From: Nymphaea colorata
Taxonomy: Eukaryota > Streptophyta > Magnoliopsida > Nymphaeales > Nymphaeaceae
Reading direction: 5' to 3'
DNA length: 64,000 bases
Assembly (NCBI RefSeq): GCF_008831285.2
Contig: NC_045138.2
Coordinates: 36,197,115 to 36,261,114, forward strand
The notes under the pieces are model-generated. The model worked only from the letters and a program-made list of their open reading frames with translations, was not told the origin of the DNA and made no database searches. Of this stretch, positions 54,121 to 64,000 are shown piece by piece. Position 1 is the stretch's first letter. Each line of letters begins with the position of its first letter. The translations under genes were made by a program, and so were the position numbers.

Positions 54121-57100
54121 CTCTTCTCTTTCCCCCTCCCTTTCTCTCTCTCTCTCTCTTTTGATTCTCTCTCTTGATTTTAAAATTAAGGCACTTTTCA
54201 GATCGGCACCATCTACACTTACTTATTTAACAACAATCACTAATATTTAAAAATTTCCAGATGAAGGGCTCAGCTATAAAACCAGTTTTTTTTTCTTTTC
54301 AATTAATTAGCAGCAGACACTGCCTCTAATGCAGGTCTCCATATTGGCCTTACAATTTTTAAAGCGTGTTATTAATGCTAACCAATTGCTTGTGTCGACG
54401 AAGTCAATGAATTATACGTTATTCATCTGACGCCTTTAATTTATTAACCTTCTTTCTATCCATCTTTGATATTTCAAATGCATTTTTAGTGTTAAAAGAG
54501 TCAATGAGTTATACAAAGTTCATAAATATAAGTGATGAGGTATGAAACACTCTACCTTGCTGCCCAACTCTCTAAAAATAGTCTATCCACTTGCTTATCA
54601 TGAGTAGACTTGTTAAGCCATCTCAAACTTTTCTGCTAAAAGAAATCATGTAAAATTATAAAATATAAAGATTATAGTCAAGGGCGAATCCTTAATTTAC
54701 AAATTATACGAACATTGTAGCCATGTTCTCAAATTATAGTCAAATTGTCATGCCATCAGATAATTTCCCTTTTCCGTGACGGCGAAGGCGGTTATTTGTT
54801 GATCTTATCACTCGGTGCTAATTGTCCCTCGCTTTTGATCTTAAACGGGTCGGGTCGGTGATGGGTCATGGACTCCAGACTGAAAACCCGTACTTGTCCC
54901 GTTGCCAGCTGGGATCCAAACTCATTTATTCAATCGGATCCAATACAAACAGATTCCAACTTGAGTCGAGCTAACTCGTGTGTGGCTCGCTCAGCTCGTG
55001 TTGATACTTATTTTTTAAAAAATCGTCAAAAAAAGGCACAGATACATCAATGATGTTATATTATTAGAAAGGATTTAAATTAATGAATACATGTTTTAAT
55101 TTACCCGACTTGAGCTTTAAATGAAGCAAGCTCGATTCCTTGAATTAAGTGAGTTGGGCTTTTAAGTCAAAGTCGACCAATTTAATAACCGAGTCGAACT
55201 TAGAGGAATCGAGCTTGAGCAGCTGGGCTCTTTATGCTCCGCACTAGGCTTGAGCAAGGGCACCGACTCCATGTTAATGGTGGCTTCTGCCTTTGAACCT
55301 GGGAGATTTGTTCATGGACGTAAGAGCTAAGTGATCTAAGAAAGTATATGATAAAAATACTTGATCATGTGGAGCTTTCCATCATATTGCAATTTCAGAA
55401 TTTTGTATTGAATTGGCCCAGCTTTTACTTGTCGCGTGAGCAATAATAAGAAAAGCCCATTCATGGCTTAGTACTAATAAAAAAATCCTAATTGAGAGCA
55501 TAAGGGGCCCGTCGCTAAGGTTGGTTGGGCATCAGGTTGAATCGTCAGATATCTGGCCCCACTTGGAACCATATTGTTTTTTAATATATATTTTACAATA
55601 TTTTATAACGTTTTTTAATATTTATATATTATTTTATATTAAAATATATATTTTATAAATGTAATCGGGCCGGGCTTGAGCCCGATGTTGGACTCGAGCT
55701 TAGGTTTCGGGTGTCGGGCCAGCCCCAATGCTCAGACGACTTACCAGTAACCTATTTTCCTCGCCACCCTTGGTCTTAGCCATCATCGTGGGCCTACCAA
55801 ACTGTCTGGCTCTTTTGGCTCCGGCTCCAAGTAAGATAACTTCCATTTATCGAATACTCTTACACATATGTGATTATATATCTTTTGTGTGAATAATAAA
55901 ATCTAAAACTTTCTATTTTGTAGGGCAACACAGCACTTGGGGAGTGTTTAATTGCCACGGATTTCAATCACTGGGGCTTGAGAGCTAAGATTAGACCCTT
56001 TCTCATACAATCTTAAGCATGATTTGAGATCACTGCAGATCTTAGTTCCATGATTATGAGGTCCACCTCGATTCTGCACTTGTTACAATGTAACACATGG
56101 ATTTGAGATCCACTAATGCTGAAATCCATAGTATGTTAAGTTGCCATTAATTTTAGATCCTCTCAAAAGGGGATTCTGAGATTCGTGCGAAACTGAAACA
56201 CAACCTAAACGAGACATTTTCTGAATGCAAAATGTAGATTGCAGGTCAGATCTAAAACACAAATCTAAAACACAACCAAGGATTTCAAATGTAGATTGCA
56301 GGTCAGATCTACAACACAAATCTTTTACCACATCTGCAAAAGCATATGATGTCCCATCCACACAAGATCCATAAATTTTAAATCACAAGTAATCAAACGG
56401 CCCACTGAGTCGTGAAAGTTAGTAAATTGGTCAAACATCAGGGGTTTAATATCTATGATCACTGCCCACGACTGGAAGATTGAAGTTGTATCCATGCATA
56501 TAATTCCCAATGTCTTTCATGGTTAAATGCTCATATTGCTTTTATATTGTCGAACATACAAGCATACATCGATGATAAATATAAAAATAAGATGAATTTG
56601 AGATCAAATTACCTTTGTTTGAGTCGTTCTACTAAGAGAACGCACTAGTGTGATCTTATGAACAAAGTAATAATTAAAGGAAAAAGTTGTCTCGACTATA
56701 CTATGCACTTAGACGTGTGTTACACTCTCATTTATATTAAAGGTTGGTTTGTTGGAATTGTGAGGGTCAACTTATTTACAACATTAGGTTTGTAATAGGA
56801 CGCCTCACCAAAGAGCGAAAAGTTGTAATTTCCCGCGTTTTTGAGAAATTATGTAGGTAGAGGGGACTCTTCCGAAAATTTCCTTCACCGCCCTTTACTC
56901 CGCTCGTCGTGTAGAACATTGTGGGGGGAAGAGAGAGAGAGAGGGTTTAGGATCAGTTCGTCTGGTCCCCGTCTGAGAGAAAGCGGGAGAGTTCAGGCGA
57001 AAGAGGGGGAGTGCAGTTTTTTCTTTCTTGTTCGCGCTGGTATTTGTAGCCCCGGCGATCGTCCTTCTCGTTGTCTCATTGTTCTCAAAGTGCGATTCCG

Positions 57101-57143
57101 CTTGCGTTGATTCGTTTCGGAGGCGGGGAGAAGTTTACCAAAC
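54121..57143. other. Divergent intergenic region between the pseudokinase and CSN2 genes
   Basis: AT-rich, without coding exons I can support. It includes a candidate MITE at 55938-56403. A GA-rich stretch at 56930-56945 and the following 200 bp are probably the CSN2 promoter and leader. Confidence 0.55.
55938..56403. mobile_element. Candidate 466-bp MITE with imperfect terminal inverted repeats
   Basis: The left end GGGGAGTGTTTAATTGCCAC and the reverse complement of the right end GGGCCGTTTGATTACTTGTG are similar but not equal, both followed by GATTT. ACT flanks both sides (55935-55937 and 56404-56406), which could be a target duplication. The interior has a 57-bp direct repeat around 56230-56330 (AATGTAGATTGCAGGTCAGA twice). 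There is no ORF of note. Confidence 0.4.
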
Positions 57144-60100
57144 ATGGGTTCTGGTAAGGTTTTCGTCCTTTCGATTAGCATTGCTTTCCTACAAAGTTTA
57201 AGGGTTTCATCCGTTGGTGTTGGCCCTTTATCCTGTATGAAGCCCCGATATTCTAGGGCTCTTGTAATTCATGTTTAAGAACTAATGGCTAATGTATCTC
57301 GTGATGTGAGATTTTCCTTTTTTGTTTCTGGTTTAGAATTTGTTGCTTCTCTATGTGGACTTACTTGAATAAATAAGAATTTTGGGCTATCGCTGCAGTA
57401 CTCGCTCCCATTTCTCTCTCTCTCTCACTTTCATGATTTTTTGATGTTTCTGTTTGATTCGTTTTAGTAGTGCACGTTGTTTTAAGCGCTTGCCTTGTTT
57501 CTTTTCTCTGTACCTGACTTGTTTCGTTGTTGGTGTGATATGTTAAGAATTGAAACTATTTGTACACCTCTTCAGATGCTGATATGGAGGATTACGGATT
57601 CGAATATTCGGAAGAGGAGCCGGAGGAGCAGGATGTCGATATTGAGAATCAGTATTATAATTCCAAGGGTAAATTCCGTATTTTCATTGTTGTCAGTACA
57701 GTTGATTTATGAGGTTAGTTTATTCACTAACCATTACGCCACTGCCATAAATTATGTTATGATCCATTTTATCTTCACGTATTTATACCCGTCAAGGATC
57801 CCGCGGTGACACTTTAAAATGGGATTTTTTTTGGAGAAAATGTGAAATTGAAGAAAATAGGACATAAGCATTTTAATATCTCATTGCCCGTCTTCTTTGT
57901 ATTTGATTAGTTGGTATTGAATATTTTATCTTTTACTTAAGATTGAACCTGCTTCAGAGGTTCTCGTTTCGGAAATTGACCTTCAACTTCTATAAGTGAT
58001 GCCTCCACAGAAGGTTAAAGATATTTTTGTATGGGGATTAAAATCATACTTTTAAAGGTCCATATAGTGTTCCATACCGTCCATTTTTGTACCATTGAGT
58101 AAGCAATTGGAAAAGTTACTTTGTACATTTTGTTTGTAGGCAATCGCATATTCATGCGCTTTCTGGAAATATACTTGTTTGTTAACTACGGTTGCTCCAC
58201 GCAAAGAGTGCCACATCTAGGCTGTTAGGGGTCAAGCCTAGAGATGCTCAGTTGCAATCTAGCAATTAGTGCATGAATTTCCTGAATCGGTAACGTCTTT
58301 AGTAAAAATAGCATGTGCCTTTTCAGGAAAAGGTTTTTGACTGAGTGTCCTATGAAGAGTGCCCATCTGTGTCGGTATATTGAATTTGTTCTGATTAGCC
58401 TGCTTGTTCTTTGTCGAGTCAAAATGTGACATGGTTGACAGTAACGGCTACATTTGTACTTTCCAGCAGCTTAGCACGTCTTTCTTTCAAGGGATAGGAA
58501 TATTGATGCTCTAGAGATAGAGGGCGCTAAAAGAAAAAGGGTGTATTTGAAATAATAAACTTCAATTATAAGCAGTACTATGTAATTGCTTGTCATATGT
58601 AATTATAAAATTAACGATCAGATAAAAGGATTTAAAGGGTCAAAGTTATATTATGAAAAACCTATACTGCAGATGGTGAAGAATAAGAAGATGTGGTTGT
58701 CTCACTGTCACAGATATTGCAAGATTTTCGAAAATCTCATGATATTTATGAGAAAAAAAGTAAAACAAAAATATTGGGAAAATCTCGCCAAAAATGAGTA
58801 TCTCACAGTTCACACAATTTTTTGGTGACTTTATTGCTTTTTTTTTGGGGATTATTAGTTTCTCATTTATTTTATTTTTTCAAAATTTTTATGATCTTTT
58901 ATTTTTCCAGAGATTTTCCTGAATTTTTCTCGATAAAAACAATTTCACCAATAAAACCTCGCTGATATTTTCCCGAGGACGATACTACTTTGTCTTTGAT
59001 TCTTTCGGCATCCAAATAGTGTACACATTTATTTTTGGCCTCTTTCGCATTTATCATAGACGTAAAAGGATTGATGTGGGGTATAAAGGGCTTCACCATG
59101 TGTGTGACCATCCAACCTTTTCCTTGGATTTAACTGTTTCTATGGCTTGGCTTAGATTATTTTTTCCATTTCTTTTTCAGTTGCTATTGTGTTCTTTTTC
59201 TCTGTGTGCCTGCTTTCCTGTCTTTGTTTGTGGTGATGTCTCATGGCAAATCATCAAGACATGACATGTTCATGAAACAATAATGATGATTTGTTATTCA
59301 TGTGTTGCACTATCTTTCTTTTCTATTATCACATTGTATCCTGTTTTTCTCCTCATTCCTTGGAGAGAGGGTCATAATTACATTGTTTTTCAGGCTTAGT
59401 TGAAACTGATCCTGAGGGAGCTCTTTCTGGATTTGCTGAGGTGGTTCAGATGGAGCCAGAAAAAGCAGAGTGGTACTTATCTATGCTTGAAACTAATGCT
59501 TGGTTAATTTATGAATTCATTATATGGCTGGTTGGGCATGAACACCACATGGTTAGAGTTTATACTTTATACAGTTAGACTCAACTAATAGAATCTAAAG
59601 CTGCATGTTAGAAACTTAGATGCAATCATGCAACAGAGATTCCATAAAATGTTTTAACTGGTAATTTAGTTAATTATCATATTGTGTAGGATGTTCCTCA
59701 TCTGACTTTCTTTTTCATGTCATTCCTAAGAGTGCTATTCTGAAATTCGGAAAGCCTACTTGAAGTATTCTATGTTTGGGATTCATTTCCATCAATAAAA
59801 TGATGCTGTACTTTATTAAGCATAGGTTGCCTGGGTTGCATTATGTAACTTATCTATTGTCAATATAGCGAATGTTCAGTTATACTCTTTTTAGATAATT
59901 ACTCTTCTAGTAATGTTTACAAATTGCTGCTTGCTAAGCTCATACAAAGCCCTTATGAACTGCTATTTGCTTATACTAGACCTTGGATAATGAGAAAAGG
60001 GAGAAAAATAATAATTTTTTAAGCCAGTGCTGACTTGCATTCTTGTTCCAAAGAGATTTTGACTGTAACATTTCATTTTTGTGCATGTCCACGCCAGCGA

Positions 60101-63100
60101 ATTTGTTCTATGTTTTGTTGGGGTTGTGCATCTCCGCTTACCTGATATCCTTCGTGGCTGATTGCTTATGGAACCTTTAACCTTTTGGTTGTTTTATCTG
60201 ACCTTTGTATTACTGGTGGATCATAATCAAATCCAAGTCTTAGTTTAAGGTTTACTATGCATGTTTTATTTTTTTAAAAATGTATCACTGTGTACTTAGA
60301 TGGTTTGCATATCTTCAGGGGATTTAAAGCTCTTAAGCAAACTGTGAAGCTCTACTATCGGTTGGGAAGATATAAGGAGATGATGGATGCATACAGGGAG
60401 ATGCTAACATATATCAAATCAGCTGTGACCCGGAATTACAGTGAGAAGTGCATAAACAACATAATGGATTATGTTTCTGGATCAGCAAGCCAGAACTTTG
60501 GGCTTTTGCAAGAGTTTTACCAAACAACTTTGAGGGCCCTTGAAGAGGCAAAGAATGAGGTTGAATTATAACCTGAACTTGGCATATGTTTGTCATTTCA
60601 GCGGACAATCTTACGAGATATTCTCTGCTGTGTTTACTGCAGAGACTTTGGTTTAAGACAAATCTTAAGCTTTGCAAGATTTGGTTTGATATGGGTGAGT
60701 ATGGGCGTATGAACAAGGTAAGGAATCACATCATTGAATTGAATGGCTTGATTTCTTTCTTAGCTCTGCTTTAATGATACTTTTTCACCATAGATATTGA
60801 AAGAGCTGCATAAATCCTGCCGAAAAGAAGATGGTAGTGATGACCAGAAGAAAGGCACACAACTTCTGGAGGTCTATGCTATAGAAATCCAGATGTATAC
60901 CGAGACAAAAAACAACAAAAAGCTTAAGGTAGAGCTTCATTCCTTTCCTACAAAGTGGTTTTCAAAAATTATGCCTGAGTCCTTGTATAAATAGTATTGC
61001 ATTAACTAGAATTAGGGAGTAACTAACAATATTAGTGTTTGTTGCATCCAAATTATATTTAGCAGCACTAGGTACAGGTCTGTAACATTTTTTTATTTTT
61101 TTTGGTAATACGTTGAAGCCTAATTTCATATAATTAAGGAAAGGACATAGAAAACAGAAAAACTAGAACAAGTTAATGTGGAATCTATACAGTTACACAA
61201 GAAAAGAGAATCTCCTGAAGTTCTCATGGGAATAATTTTTTTTTTCCACATGATTGCAACACCACCTTAGCAAATTTCAATTGACAATTGCCAATTTTCA
61301 TGTAAAAATATTCTTACTCTAAATAATGATACATTTTTGGATTACTTTGCTGAGCTGATAAATTCAGTGGAGTTTTAGAAGTATTTGATTTTAGAGATTC
61401 TCGAAACAGACACTTGATGTTGCTTATACAGTTTTGTTTGTCATTGTATCTTGCTAGCAATAAGCTCTTGTTGGTAGTTGTAAAGATTTTTATGTTTTGG
61501 AAATCCATGCCTCGAAAATAATTTGAGAATTTTGCCTTGTTCATATTTTCTAAAGCATCTTTTGCGGCTTATTTTTATATTGAGTATGTGTGAACCTCTC
61601 TCTCTCTCTCTCTCTCTTTCTCTCTGTTTGCATGTGTGTGTTTGTGTGCATGCATGCACACAGATGCATGTGGGTAATGACAAACAATTGTCACATGATT
61701 GGGTCTGTTAATTTTCTTTTTTGTTGTATAATAATGTTTTATTGGTAGCAATGTTCATCAATACTATTGAATGGTGAATGGAAGAAAATCATCAATTGTT
61801 GAGTTACCAACTATATGGTGCAGTTTATATATACAACTCAAATGCATGTGGTTTTAGTTCACTTGGGACTCATTAGATCAAATGAGTATGATGAATCTAG
61901 ATTTTCCATATGGCTTGTTATGGGTTGAGTTATGAAGATTCAAGCTGATTGGCCATTTCTAGTTTAATCTTATTTTGATCCAAGATTCCAAAAGTAGCTT
62001 AACTCTGGGGGCCTTCCCAACTGGTGTCTCTATTGGATCTGAACTCATACAAGAAGGTTCAAATGCAGTGTGGCTCTTTCAATAGTCTATATTGTATCCT
62101 GAGTTGACTTTGGATCGTCTTCTTAAACTCGCAGATTGTAGTGGTTTTTTAAGTTGAACCCAACCATCAATCTATGCTTGGTTTTGCTTTTGCTTTTGGA
62201 TCATCATCTAAATTAAGTTGAATTATGATGATGTACAGTTACTAAACAGGAAAAGTTGAACATGTTGTTGATACTCATTGACTATATATTTTTTACATTC
62301 CAAGAATAGATAACACAATTGCGTTGCTTAAAATGAACAAAAAAGAAGCAGCTTACATATGCATCTACTCCAAATGTCTGAGCTGTATAATCTTTGCAGC
62401 AACTATATCAGAAAGCACTTTCAATTAAGTCTGCAATACCTCATCCTCGGATAATGGGAATTATTCATGAATGTGGAGGGAAAATGCATATGGCCGAACG
62501 TCAATGGGCTGAAGCTGCAACAGATTTTTTTGAAGCTTTCAGGAATTATGACGAGGCTGGGAATCACCGGCGCATTCAGTGCTTAAAGTATGTTTCAACT
62601 CCTGAAGAAAGCTCTGTCAATGGTCTGATAATGCTTGAGGTTTTCTTTTCTCGCAATTTTCTAATATAGGTTCCTGAATGGTGCTACCGATCAACCATAG
62701 GTATTTGGTCCTGGCGAACATGCTAATGGAGTCTGAAGTGAACCCTTTTGATGGGCAAGAGGCAAAACCGTAAGAATACCTTCCAGATGTTTGAAAAGTT
62801 ATTTATTCCATGCTGGCCTGGTGCTTTATGGACTTTGTCTATCTTGCAGTTACAAGAATGACCCAGAAATATTGGCAATGACGAATCTAATAGCAGCCTA
62901 TCAACGCAATGAGATTTTTGAGTTTGAGAAGATTCTCAAGGTTGAGAATTTCTTGTTCGCCAAAGCTGAAACAGCTTGGAAGTTCCAATTGTTTTTTTTT
63001 TTTGACATCTGCTGATTGTTGATGAAAAATTTCAGAGCAATCGGAGAACGATAATGGATGACCCATTTATCAGGAACTATATTGAAGACCTTTTGAAAAA

Positions 63101-63170
63101 CATCAGAACTCAGGTCTTGCTTAAGCTGATCAAACCATATACAAGGATTCGCATTCCTTTCATATCCAAG
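57144..63170 (+). CDS. CSN2: COP9 signalosome subunit 2 (5' 372 codons, truncated by window end)
   Basis: Ten exons: 57144-57153, 57576-57668, 59394-59472, 60319-60559, 60643-60717, 60794-60928, 62400-62587, 62701-62769, 62850-62940, 63036-63170; phases agree throughout. The protein starts [23 protein letters not shown]2 is about 439 residues, so roughly 67 residues, the end of the PCI domain, lie beyond the window. CSN2 is a PCI-domain scaffold of the COP9 signalosome, which removes NEDD8 from cullins and represses photomorphogenesis in darkness. The middle is helical repeat (TPR-like), with segments [20 protein letters not shown] and [18 protein letters not shown] very close to other plants. 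The first coding exon is only 10 bases. The last intron in view (from 63171) contains a decayed copy of exon 10. Confidence 0.95.
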
Positions 63171-63354
63171 GTAAATGTCATGACATGTTTTATTTATCGA
63201 TGTCAGGTGTGTTTTTTGTCTTTTTTGGTTGTGGGGGGAGGGCGGAGGCAGTGTGGGGGTCAGATTGAGTGGTGCGCACTTGGATTCTTACATTATAGTT
63301 GGTCCTTCCCTCCATTTCTATAGCTATTAGAAAGTTGTTGATCTGTTTATATGT

Positions 63355-63423
63355 CATTTTGAGGACCTTTTGGAAATAACATTACCCAAGTCCTGTTTAA
63401 GCTTATTAAGCCCGTATTATCAG
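63355..63423 (+). pseudogene. Decayed copy of CSN2 exon 10 in the following intron
   Basis: GAGGACCTTTTGGAAATAAC onwards aligns to exon 10 at GAAGACCTTTTGAAAAACAT onwards for about 60 bp. A one-base net loss breaks the frame after the first few codons. Past that point it reads TQVLFKLIKP against [10 protein letters not shown] in the exon, and almost all differences fall at third codon positions. The match fades after about 63423. Confidence 0.72.
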
Positions 63424-64000
63424 TCCAGAATTTGTTCAGACAAGCATTCTTATTGTCTGGTTTTGGCATTTTTATTAACAAATTCATTTTTATTAGGCTC
63501 ATGAAAGCAACTGTCATCAAGAACAATGTTTCTGTTTTTGGACATGGTATAACAGCTAATGTGGCCGTCAAAACTCAACAGCAGTTCTATAGAGTCCTAG
63601 AGCAAAAGCATTTTGGGTTCAATTAGGTTAAGATGACTGGCATGTATTTACTTGTCAGGAAGTCATCCTGGCTGCATGTGAAAAATATGGCACACACAAA
63701 ACACCAACACTGTATGGAACATATTTGTTGCCATCAACATTTCATAACAAGTATATGTATAAGAATATTCTGAACTATGTACAAGGATATTCTGAGCTTG
63801 GTGAAAGGCATGTCTAAAGAATGTCCTCGTGCCTAATTGATAGAAATTAGCTACCTTTGAAGTCTTTGCTGTACTTGTATGCACGAGATGCATCTGAGTG
63901 GATTCTAGCACCGTCTCCTGCCAAATATTTTTCATGGTCTTAGCTCACAAGGTTTGGAGTAGGCTATTGCATAAGTATGACATGGTAATGCCAGGATGCA

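Noticed and set aside
63432-63626. 64-codon frame in the last CSN2 intron, after the decayed exon copy
   Set aside because: No similarity to the missing C-terminus of CSN2 or to any family I recognise.

Overview
The window is nuclear DNA of a land plant, most likely a flowering plant. The genes are split by many GT-AG introns and lie in AT-rich spacers with microsatellites. Several families are plant-specific: a SIP-type aquaporin, a plastid Mg-protoporphyrin cyclase with a transit peptide, a GT47 wall glycosyltransferase, and a PWWP protein of the PRC2-associated kind. I cannot name the species from the sequence alone.

Layout, left to right: GT47 exostosin-family glycosyltransferase (832-5197, minus, 9 exons); GFAT, the hexosamine-pathway aminotransferase (8428-14057, plus, 11 exons); Hsp90 co-chaperone p23 (14898-17354, minus, 6 exons); a 1.7 kb PIF/Harbinger-like non-autonomous transposon with a TTA target duplication (18102-19793); a 1,877-residue PWWP/RRM-like chromatin protein (21592-27489, minus, 2 exons); a DHHC palmitoyltransferase (30158-34838, plus, 5 exons); CRD1/CHL27 cyclase (37145-39690, plus, 5 exons); SIP2 aquaporin (41368-43637, plus, 3 exons); 20S proteasome subunit alpha-3, PAG1 (44243-47673, minus, 10 exons); a pseudokinase-like protein (48929-51106, minus, with leader exons up to about 54.1 kb); and CSN2 of the COP9 signalosome (from 57144, plus, cut by the window end after its tenth exon). 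For ten of these genes I joined exons by hand; splice sites, phase and family motifs agree at every junction. The 5' end of the pseudokinase gene is unresolved.

The genes do not form one pathway. They are mostly housekeeping: UDP-GlcNAc supply, chaperone cycle, proteasome, COP9 signalosome, protein lipidation, chlorophyll synthesis, wall polysaccharide synthesis and chromatin. PAG1 and CSN2 belong to related complexes (the 20S proteasome, and the signalosome, which resembles the 19S lid), but their closeness here looks incidental.

The striking theme is local tandem duplication. The PWWP protein has five copies of a module that I recall as single-copy in relatives, plus a triplicated charged repeat. 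The last exon of p23 is duplicated into its 3' flank. A decayed copy of a CSN2 exon lies in the following CSN2 intron. Introns of GFAT, PAG1 and SIP2 carry 2- or 3-copy repeats of 44 to 345 bp. I saw no CRISPR array, rRNA, convincing tRNA or virus-like element.
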